A stretch of DNA of 12,035 nt from Nitrosopumilaceae archaeon (GTDB lineage Archaea; Thermoproteota; Nitrososphaeria; Nitrososphaerales; Nitrosopumilaceae): the NCBI GenBank assembly GCA_013330055.1, contig DUJB01000008.1, positions 35,718-47,752 of the forward strand, read 5' to 3'. Position numbers and translations under genes: made by a program. Below are positions 6,476 through 12,035 of this stretch, one piece after another (the stretch's first letter is position 1; each line of letters starts with the position of its first letter). A model generated the notes under the pieces. The model saw nothing but the letters and a program-made list of their open reading frames with translations, made no database searches and was not told where the DNA came from.

Positions 6476-8374
6476 GTGTCAGAATTTCAAATAGACAAAA
6501 TTGGATTAAAAGTAGGATTAGAGATACACCAACAACTAGCAGTTAAAAAGAAATTATTTTGCAATTGCCCCTCAATTGAATCAAAAGAGTATCCAATACA
6601 ATTTTTTCGCAAGTTAAGAGTGTCAAAAAGTGAGCTAGGCGAATATGATCCTACTGCGATTTTTGAAAGAAGTAAATCAAAAACAATCGTGTATAATGCA
6701 AATCCTGAAAGTAGTTGCCTTGTAGAACAAGATGAAGAGCCTCCCCACGAAGTCAACGAGTATGCAAAAAATGTTGTACTTACAATTGCATTTGCTTTAA
6801 AATCAACTATTTTTAATGAGATTCATGTAATGAGAAAACTTGTCATAGATGGCTCTAATACATCTGGATTTCAAAGAACCATGCTTGTTTCTCAAGGCGG
6901 TTACCTTGAGGTAGATAGTAAAAAAGTTGGAGTTCAAAGTGTAAGTCTAGAAGAAGACGCAGCAAAGATTCTAGGTGAAACAGTAGATACAAGAGAATAC
7001 GCATTGGATAGATTGGGCATTCCACTAATAGAGATTGCTTTAGAACCTGTTTCTGGGAAACCAGAGGAAATTAGAAAAATCGCACTTACCCTAGGAAGAC
7101 TTTTGCGTACTACAAAAAAAGTAGAACGTGGATTAGGAACAATAAGACAAGATGTTAATGTTTCTATTCAGGGAGGCAATGTGGTTGAAATAAAGGGAGT
7201 TCAAAAGCTTGATCAGCTTGAAAAAATTATTGAATATGAAGCAAGAAGACAGCATGGTTTGGTCATAATATCTTCCAAATTAAACAATATGATAATAGAC
7301 AGAATAGCTAAAGAAAGAGATGTAAAGAATGTTACAGATATTTTCAGAAACTGTAAGTCAACAGTAATACAAAAAGCATTGAAAGAAGGAGCTGTTGTGA
7401 AAGCAATCAGAATAAAAAATTTTTCAGGTATGTTTAGTTTTGAACCATACCAAGGCATACGATTAGGAAAGCAAATTGGTGAACTTGTTAGGTTTTTTGG
7501 ATTAGGAGGGGTATTTCATTCTGATGAACTTCCAAATTATGGAATAGAAGAAATTGAAATCAAGGAGATTAAAAAAGCATTGGATCTTGAACAAAATGAT
7601 GCATTTTTAGTTTTAGCTGGTGAAATGAAGAAAGTAGAACCAGCAATTGAATCCATCATTAAAAGGATAGAAGATGCTAAGGTTGGTGTTCCTGCAGAAA
7701 CAAGAATGGCCACTACAGAAGGTGAAACAATATACCTTAGGCCAAGACCGGGAGCATCAAGAATGTATCCAGAGACAGATATTCCACCAATTATCGTAAC
7801 TGAAGCAGAGTTAATGGATGCACAAAAAATGATGCCAAAATCATGGGAAGAAACCATATCAGAATTAGAGAATACATATAATCTGAATCCACAACTGGCA
7901 GTACAAGTATTTGATTCTAATTATTCTGATTTATTTGAGATGATTTGTCAAGATAAAAGTATATCACCAAACTTTGTTGCATCAGCTCTTTGCAGTACTA
8001 TAACAAACCTAGAAAGACAGGGATTAGATGCTAAATTATTAAGATCTAGTGAAATTTTGCAGGCATTTAAACTTCTTGCAGATGGCGAAATTGCTAAAGA
8101 ATCGATAGAGATAATTTTTTCAAATATAATGTCTGGGAAAACACACTCCGTTGGAGAAGTCATCAAAAATACTTCTATTAGTAAAATAGATTCTGCAGAA
8201 TTAGAAAGAGTATTGGATGATCTTATTAAAGCAAATATTAACATCGTTCATGAACAGAGAGAAAGATCGATTGGCCCCTTGATGGGTATTGCAATGAAAA
8301 CTATGCGTGGAAAAGCAGACGGACAAATAATAAATCAAATTTTAGAGAAAAAGATTAGAGAAAAACTGGATTAA
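6476..8374 (+). CDS. gatE: Glutamyl-tRNA(Gln) amidotransferase subunit E
   Basis: GatE is the tRNA-binding kinase/amidotransferase subunit of GatDE; it phosphorylates the Glu carboxylate on Glu-tRNA(Gln) and replaces the phosphate with ammonia from GatD. The GatB/GatE cradle starts with GLEIHQQL at residues 14-21, whose Glu16 and His18 belong to the metal-binding active site. It continues with a CNC motif at 29-31, KLVIDGSNTSGFQRT near 122-136 and GLGTIRQDVNVSI at 219-231. Residues from about 285 to 410 correspond to the AspRS-type insertion (GAD domain) that is found in GatE but not in GatB. The last 160 or so residues are the helical YqeY-like tail that reads the tRNA. The 632-residue length is normal. 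The GTG at 6476 gives the typical N-terminus; the ATG at 6469 is out of frame. A GatDE pair implies that glutaminylation here goes through the indirect route, so no GlnRS is expected. Confidence 0.97.
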   Translation: MSEFQIDKIGLKVGLEIHQQLAVKKKLFCNCPSIESKEYPIQFFRKLRVSKSELGEYDPTAIFERSKSKTIVYNANPESSCLVEQDEEPPHEVNEYAKNVVLTIAFALKSTIFNEIHVMRKLVIDGSNTSGFQRTMLVSQGGYLEVDSKKVGVQSVSLEEDAAKILGETVDTREYALDRLGIPLIEIALEPVSGKPEEIRKIALTLGRLLRTTKKVERGLGTIRQDVNVSIQGGNVVEIKGVQKLDQLEKIIEYEARRQHGLVIISSKLNNMIIDRIAKERDVKNVTDIFRNCKSTVIQKALKEGAVVKAIRIKNFSGMFSFEPYQGIRLGKQIGELVRFFGLGGVFHSDELPNYGIEEIEIKEIKKALDLEQNDAFLVLAGEMKKVEPAIESIIKRIEDAKVGVPAETRMATTEGETIYLRPRPGASRMYPETDIPPIIVTEAELMDAQKMMPKSWEETISELENTYNLNPQLAVQVFDSNYSDLFEMICQDKSISPNFVASALCSTITNLERQGLDAKLLRSSEILQAFKLLADGEIAKESIEIIFSNIMSGKTHSVGEVIKNTSISKIDSAELERVLDDLIKANINIVHEQRERSIGPLMGIAMKTMRGKADGQIINQILEKKIREKLD

Positions 8375-8384
8375 AAATTAAACC

Positions 8385-8401
8385 AATTTTTTAAAATTTT
8401 C
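8385..8401 (+). terminator. T-rich termination region after gatE
   Basis: Eleven bases after the gatE stop the sequence has a six-T run followed by a four-T run (8387-8400). A further seven-T run lies at 8455-8461. The A-run at 8405-8410 could serve the opposing small gene in the same way. The rest of the 105-bp space between the two convergent genes shows nothing else that I can identify. Confidence 0.4.
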
Positions 8402-8479
8402 TTCAAAAAATAATGTTGCTTGTCAAAGTCATTAACGCATTTATTATTTAGTGATTTTTTTGACTTCTCAAGCTAACAG

Positions 8480-8743
8480 TTATTCGATTTTACGTTTTCC
8501 TGTTCCTCTACCAGTACTCACAGTATATCCTTTAGTGGAAGGTTTTTCTGGTGCTTTTGGATATTCTCCTGCTTTGACACTTCCTGTCCCTCGTCCCATA
8601 GTTATCTTAGTGTCTTTTCCTAGTCCTTCCATTCTCTTTTTCTGAAACTCACGATATTGTTCTCCTGACCAGTTCTGAGGCTTATCTTCTTCTTCACGAA
8701 TCGAAGTACCTCTTCCACTTGATTTTTTGATTTTCACAGGCAT
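8480..8743 (-). CDS. Small basic protein with three GRGT motifs, function unknown
   Basis: The gene encodes 87 residues from an ATG at 8743-8741. The motif GRGT occurs three times: residues 10-13, 50-53 and 78-81. The last two sit in near-identical contexts, MGRGTGS and TGRGTGK. The protein is rich in Lys, Arg, Gly, Ser and Thr, with acidic residues clustered at 17-20 (EEED). It has no cysteine, signal peptide or membrane segment. The only stretch likely to fold is a helix-like segment around residues 24-40 (NWSGEQYREFQKKRMEG). The spaced Arg-Gly motifs and disorder-prone composition suggest nucleic-acid or ribosome binding, but this is inference. It lies between the convergent gatE and the upstream tRNA-Leu gene on the same strand. 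I do not recognise the family. The regular internal repeat and sensible codon use argue that it is a real gene. Confidence 0.75.
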   Translation of the reverse strand: MPVKIKKSSGRGTSIREEEDKPQNWSGEQYREFQKKRMEGLGKDTKITMGRGTGSVKAGEYPKAPEKPSTKGYTVSTGRGTGKRKIE

Positions 8744-8776
8744 TCTACTAATTACTATGGTTTAAGGTTTACCTAG

Positions 8777-8798
8777 ATTATTTACATAATTATTTACA
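8777..8798. repeat. Two direct 10-bp repeats upstream of the GRGT gene
   Basis: ATTATTTACA occurs at 8777-8786 and again at 8789-8798, a period of 12 bp. On the minus strand it reads TGTAAATAAT twice. It lies between the tRNA-Leu gene and the start of the GRGT protein, 34-55 bp before that start. It could hold TATA boxes or a tandem regulator site; low-complexity AT sequence is the simpler alternative. Confidence 0.5.
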
Positions 8799-8802
8799 AA
8801 TA

Positions 8803-8887
8803 TGCGGGAGGTGGGATTTGAACCCACGAACTCCTAAGAGATAAGGTTCTGAGCCTTACGCCGTTGACCAGGCTAGGCGACCCCCGC
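8803..8887 (-). tRNA. tRNA-Leu, anticodon CAG
   Basis: The minus strand folds into an 85-nt class II tRNA. The acceptor stem pairs GCGGGGG (8887-8881) with CTCCCGC, including one G-U. The anticodon stem is TAAGG/CCTTA around the loop CTCAGAA, giving anticodon CAG, which reads the Leu codon CTG. A long variable arm (TCTCTTAGGAG) marks it as class II. The T-arm GTGGGTTCAAATCCCAC is canonical. The discriminator base is A73, as expected for Leu. The CCA end is not encoded and no intron is present. It begins 11 bp after the stop codon of the HAD phosphatase on the same strand, so its promoter probably lies within the 3' end of that gene. Confidence 0.97.
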
Positions 8888-8898
8888 AACGAAAAAAA

Positions 8899-9459
8899 TT
8901 AGGTTTCCTGAATAAGTGTCTTTATTATAGGAATTGCATCTTTCAGTTGAAAAATTCTTTTTGCTCTTGGATCATCAAATTTTAGATTCCACGGTTGAGT
9001 GTAAAGTATCACAGATTTTCCTCCATCCAGCATATTTTTGGCGTTTATTGGAGAATCATCAATAAAAATATCATAGTCGAGTTTTGTTTTTTCCAATCCT
9101 TCCAATACTCCAACATAATTATTGTATGTGATCTTTTGAAATGAAAGCCAGTTTTTAACATAAGGATGTGTAGATTCTTCTCTTGCTGTAACAATATCTA
9201 CATCACTAATATTTGAAAGAGCAGATATTGTTGTAGAAAGATTCACTTCTGTAGATGGTATTTTATGCCATGTTTGCCAACATAAAGAAAGTTCTTTGTA
9301 AAAATCATATTTGTCTATTTGATATCTTTCCCAAAAATCCCATTCAGATATTTCTTCTTTTGATATGGTTTTTCTTATTCTATTATTATATTCAAGCCAA
9401 GTATGAATGACATCTGCCAAAACGCCGTCAACATCAAGACCTATTTTCAATTGAGTCAA
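8899..9459 (-). CDS. HAD-superfamily phosphatase, 5'(3')-deoxyribonucleotidase (NT5C) type
   Basis: This predicted cytosolic phosphatase of 186 residues has all four HAD motifs. Motif I is DVDGVLAD at 9-16, with nucleophile Asp9 and acid/base Asp11. Motif II ends in Thr91 (DIVTAREE). The motif III Lys is probably Lys124 or Lys126. Motif IV is Asp134-Asp135 (FIDDSP). The helical cap between motifs I and II and the DGVLAD signature match the 5'(3')-deoxyribonucleotidase/NT5C group, which dephosphorylates nucleoside monophosphates. Substrate specificity cannot be read from sequence. The start is a TTG whose bases overlap the dnaJ stop as TTGA, so translation is probably coupled to dnaJ. A second TTG at codon 4 is an alternative start that would leave the HAD core intact. 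tRNA-Leu follows after 11 bp. Confidence 0.88.
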   Translation of the reverse strand: MTQLKIGLDVDGVLADVIHTWLEYNNRIRKTISKEEISEWDFWERYQIDKYDFYKELSLCWQTWHKIPSTEVNLSTTISALSNISDVDIVTAREESTHPYVKNWLSFQKITYNNYVGVLEGLEKTKLDYDIFIDDSPINAKNMLDGGKSVILYTQPWNLKFDDPRAKRIFQLKDAIPIIKTLIQET

Positions 9460-10556
9460 TTTTTATCAAAAGTATCCCGGAGTTCTTCTAAAATCTTTTT
9501 CTGATGCTTATCAAGTTTGGTTGGAATATTTACTACAAATCTTATGTATTGATCTCCGCGTCCTCTACCACCAGTATTTGGAACTCCTTTTCCTCTCAAT
9601 TTTATAATTGAATTTGGTTGTGTACCTGATTCCAAGGTTATTTTTTCTGTTCCTTCCAAAGTAGGTATAACAATTGATTTACCAAGTGCTGAGTCAACCA
9701 TAGAGATATTTGCATCATAGAAAATGTCTGGTCCATCTCTTTTGAATTTATCATGTGGTTTTACATGTATTCTAACTATGAGATCTCCCCTAGGCCCAAC
9801 ATCAATTGATTCGCCTTCTCCTCTTATCGTATATTCTCCGTTATCAACGCCAGGTGGAATATCAAATGAAAGATGTTTCTTACCTTTTACTTTTCCTCTA
9901 CCTTTACATTGATTACATGGTCTTTCAATTATTTTGCCTTGTCCTCTGCATGTGTTGCATGGATGAACCGTTACAAAAGTTGAAAATCCCATATTTCGTG
10001 TAGTTCTTACTTGACCTTGACCATGACAAACTGAACATGTTCGTTTTGATGTTCCTGGAGCAGCTCCTGAACCTTGACAGTTTTCACATCCTACATCCTT
10101 TTGAATATCAATTTCCTCGTGTTTTCCTTTTAAAACATCTTCAAGTGTTATTGTAGTATCATACACAAGATCTGCTCCCCGTTCTCTTCCAAACCCTCCA
10201 AAGCCTCCAGATCCACCTTTACCAAAAAGGGATTCAAAAATTGATTCAAATCCTCCACCTCCAAAGCCTCCAAAAATATCTTCAAAATTTACACGTGCCC
10301 CACGAAAAATATCTTCGCTACTATATCTTCCGTCAACACCAGCATGACCATGAGTATCGTAGATCTTTCGTTTTTCAGCGTCAGATAAAATTGCATATGC
10401 CTCTGAAATTTCCTTAAAATGTTCACCGGCATCATGAGACTTGTTTCGATCAGGATGAAATTTTAATGCTAATTTTCTATACTGCGCCTTTATTTCATCT
10501 TGAGAAGCATTCTTTTGTACTCCTAAAACTTCATAATAATCTCGCTTGGCACTCAT
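9456..10556 (-). CDS. dnaJ: Chaperone DnaJ (Hsp40, type I)
   Basis: DnaJ delivers unfolded proteins to DnaK and stimulates its ATPase in the cytoplasm. The J-domain covers residues 5-70 with HPD at 34-36. A Gly/Phe-rich linker runs from about 95 to 123. The zinc-binding domain has four CxxCxGxG repeats at 157-164, 174-181, 200-207 and 214-221. The substrate-binding C-terminal domains follow to residue 366. This is the complete type I (DnaJ-A) layout at normal length. The ATG at 10556-10554 gives the standard J-domain start. dnaK lies 42 bp upstream on the same strand, and that gap contains a TATA-like box, so dnaJ may be transcribed both with dnaK and alone. The dnaK-dnaJ system is patchy in archaea and is generally thought to have come from bacteria; nothing in base composition here marks it as a recent arrival. 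Confidence 0.98.
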   Translation of the reverse strand: MSAKRDYYEVLGVQKNASQDEIKAQYRKLALKFHPDRNKSHDAGEHFKEISEAYAILSDAEKRKIYDTHGHAGVDGRYSSEDIFRGARVNFEDIFGGFGGGGFESIFESLFGKGGSGGFGGFGRERGADLVYDTTITLEDVLKGKHEEIDIQKDVGCENCQGSGAAPGTSKRTCSVCHGQGQVRTTRNMGFSTFVTVHPCNTCRGQGKIIERPCNQCKGRGKVKGKKHLSFDIPPGVDNGEYTIRGEGESIDVGPRGDLIVRIHVKPHDKFKRDGPDIFYDANISMVDSALGKSIVIPTLEGTEKITLESGTQPNSIIKLRGKGVPNTGGRGRGDQYIRFVVNIPTKLDKHQKKILEELRDTFDKN

Positions 10557-10581
10557 ATGGACGAATTTTGCTTAATCTCAA

Positions 10582-10590
10582 GTATAAATC
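10582..10590 (-). promoter_or_regulatory. TATA-like element of dnaJ
   Basis: GATTTATAC on the minus strand lies between dnaK and dnaJ, centred about 30 bp before the dnaJ ATG. It would allow dnaJ to be expressed separately from dnaK with a leader of only a few bases. Confidence 0.5.
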
Positions 10591-10598
10591 ATCAATTA

Positions 10599-12035
10599 TC
10601 AAGTGCCAGTAGCGTTTTTACCTGTGCTTTCATCCTCAGTTCCTCCTTGAGGTCCTGTTTCAGAAGGACTCGGTCCTGGTGGGGGAGTAGCTTTTTTGTA
10701 AAGTTCTGTACTTATTTCGTTAACTATTGTTTTTAATGTATCAAGTTTTGGTTTAATTTCTGTAGAACCCTTGTCAAGTACATCTTTTAGTTCTCTTATT
10801 GCATTTGTAACTTTGATTCCTTGTTCTTGTGTAACTTTGTCTTTGAGATCTTGGTTGATTAATTTTTCAGTAGCATAAATAAAGTTCTCGGCTTCATTTT
10901 TGATTTCAATTTCTTCCTTTTTCTTCTTGTCTTGATCTGCGTAAACTTCAGCATCTTTTTTGAGTTTTTCAATTTCTTCCTTTGAAAGTTTTGTGCTTGC
11001 AGTAATTGTTATCGTTGCTTCTTTTTGAGTACCAAGATCTTTTGCTGTAACATTAAGTATTCCGTTTGCATCAAGATCAAACTTTACTTCAATTTGTGGA
11101 ATGCCTCTTGGAGCAGGAGGAATCCCGGAAAGATTAAAGCTACCAAGCGAAACATTGTCTGCAGCCATAGGCCTTTCACCTTGTACAATGTGTATTGTTA
11201 CGGCAGTTTGATTATCTGCAGCAGTAGTAAAGACCTTGCTTTTGGATGTAGGAATGGTAGTGTTTCTTTCAATTAGTGGTTCACGTAATCCACCGAGCAC
11301 TTCTACTCCAAGAGTAAGTGGAGTAACATCAAGGAGTACAATGTCACTTGTAACATCTCCTGCAATAATACCTGCCTGTATTCCAGCACCTAATGCTACT
11401 GCTTCCATAGGATCAACTCCAGATTCAGGTTCCTTACCCAAAACAGAAGCAACAAACTTTTTTACTAATGGAATTCGTGTTGGTCCTCCCACGAGAACAA
11501 TTTTAGTAATGTCTGAAGGTGAAAGTTTTGCATCTTCCAAAGCTTTTGTCATTGATGGTCTACATCTTTCTACAATTGGATTTATGAGATCTTCAAGCTT
11601 TGAACGGGTAAGTTTCATTTCTAGATTCTTTGGACCAGCATTTTGGTCATATGATACAAATGGTAAATTGATATCAGTCTCCATTACAGAAGAAAGTTCA
11701 ATTTTTGCTCTTTCTGCAGCTTCTCTTACTCTAACCATCGCTGCATTATCCTTTGAGAGATCGATTCCAGTGTTTTTTCTAAAAGCTTCAATGATGTAAT
11801 CTATTATGATCTTATCCATATCAGTGCCTCCAAGTTGTGTATCACCGGAGGTACTCATCACTTCAAAAACGCCTCCACCCATTTCCATTATTGTCACATC
11901 GAGTGTTCCACCACCTAAATCAAACACCAAAATTTTCATTTCTTGCTTTGCCTTATCTAAACCAAACGCAAGCGACGCAGCTGTTGGCTCATTAATAATT
12001 CTTACAACTTCTAGTCCGGCTATCTGACCAGCATC
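10599..12035 (-). CDS. dnaK: Chaperone DnaK (Hsp70), N-terminus beyond the right edge
   Basis: DnaK is an ATP-driven chaperone that binds exposed hydrophobic peptides together with DnaJ and GrpE. The frame is open from the window edge, so the gene is cut by the window and not truncated biologically: 478 residues are visible and roughly 150 N-terminal ones are missing. The visible part begins [20 protein letters not shown]. The second phosphate motif [11 protein letters not shown] and the adenosine motif [10 protein letters not shown] follow. The interdomain linker is [11 protein letters not shown], and the beta-sandwich substrate domain and helical lid come after it. The ATG at 11939 is internal and not the start. 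The C-terminal tail is rich in Pro, Gly, Ser, Thr and Glu ([15 protein letters not shown]), ending KNATGT, without the EEVD of eukaryotic Hsp70. dnaJ follows after 42 bp; grpE would be expected upstream, outside the window. Confidence 0.98.
   Translation of the reverse strand, partial: DAGQIAGLEVVRIINEPTAASLAFGLDKAKQEMKILVFDLGGGTLDVTIMEMGGGVFEVMSTSGDTQLGGTDMDKIIIDYIIEAFRKNTGIDLSKDNAAMVRVREAAERAKIELSSVMETDINLPFVSYDQNAGPKNLEMKLTRSKLEDLINPIVERCRPSMTKALEDAKLSPSDITKIVLVGGPTRIPLVKKFVASVLGKEPESGVDPMEAVALGAGIQAGIIAGDVTSDIVLLDVTPLTLGVEVLGGLREPLIERNTTIPTSKSKVFTTAADNQTAVTIHIVQGERPMAADNVSLGSFNLSGIPPAPRGIPQIEVKFDLDANGILNVTAKDLGTQKEATITITASTKLSKEEIEKLKKDAEVYADQDKKKKEEIEIKNEAENFIYATEKLINQDLKDKVTQEQGIKVTNAIRELKDVLDKGSTEIKPKLDTLKTIVNEISTELYKKATPPPGPSPSETGPQGGTEDESTGKNATGT

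Noticed and set aside
8451..8645. 64-codon open frame on the plus strand
   Set aside because: It overlaps the GRGT-repeat gene antisense. Its repeated Pro-Val-Pro pattern is the mirror of the Gly-Thr-Gly codons, so the repeat belongs to only one of the two frames; the minus-strand product, with charged helix and basic tail, is more protein-like.
10575..10600. TTGATGA on the minus strand considered as a C box of a C/D guide RNA
   Set aside because: No matching D box (CTGA) or C'/D' pair at proper spacing is present, and the bases are explained by the dnaK stop and the dnaJ promoter.
11236..11799. 187-codon open frame on the plus strand
   Set aside because: It is fully antisense to dnaK, whose conserved motifs are unambiguous. 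The translated product is Ser/Thr-rich with no recognisable domain, typical of a shadow frame.
11937..11939. ATG at 11939 as the start of dnaK
   Set aside because: The frame continues upstream to the window edge with conserved Hsp70 sequence (RIINEPTAA), so this Met is internal.

Overview
The window looks like a stretch of core chromosome from a low-GC archaeon, most likely a Nitrososphaerota (Thaumarchaeota) member of the Nitrosopumilus type. The reasons are an archaeal-type SRP RNA with the L3-L4 loop pairing, the archaea-only amidotransferase GatDE, an archaeal uL2 and NcsA, and a Cdc48 AAA+ ATPase, all sitting next to a bacterial-type DnaK/DnaJ pair. Most genes have a TATA-like element about 25-30 bp before the start codon and no Shine-Dalgarno sequence, which is the leaderless archaeal pattern. 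The lineage assignment is inference; no marker was searched against a database.

Layout. 1-59: possible start of a minus-strand gene leaving the window. 125-1036: NcsA/TtuA-like tRNA 2-thiolation enzyme (+). About 1067-1388: SRP RNA (+). 1413-1745: small conserved-looking protein of unknown function (+), meeting tail to tail with acylphosphatase (1742-2020, -). 2069-2815: ribosomal protein uL2 (-), divergent from cdc48 (2920-5121, +). 5154-6443 and 6476-8374: gatD and gatE (+), the two subunits of the Glu-tRNA(Gln) amidotransferase. 8480-8743: 87-residue basic protein with three GRGT motifs (-). 8803-8887: tRNA-Leu(CAG) (-). 8899-9459: HAD phosphatase of the 5'(3')-deoxyribonucleotidase type (-), overlapping the end of dnaJ (9456-10556, -). 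10599 to the right edge: dnaK lacking its N-terminus (-).

How the genes work together. Most of the window serves protein synthesis and protein fate: tRNA thiolation (NcsA), tRNA-Gln charging (GatDE), tRNA-Leu, the ribosome (uL2), membrane targeting (SRP RNA), folding (DnaK/DnaJ) and unfolding/degradation (Cdc48, whose C-terminal Tyr-Tyr-Arg resembles a proteasome-docking tail). Intergenic spaces are very short and are largely filled by promoters; several TATA boxes lie directly on, or within a few bases of, the stop codon or RNA 3' end of the preceding gene.

I see no mobile element, CRISPR array, integrase, phage gene or defence locus. The least explained items are the GRGT-repeat protein, the small gene whose promoter lies in the 3' end of the SRP RNA, and the HAD phosphatase coupled to dnaJ.
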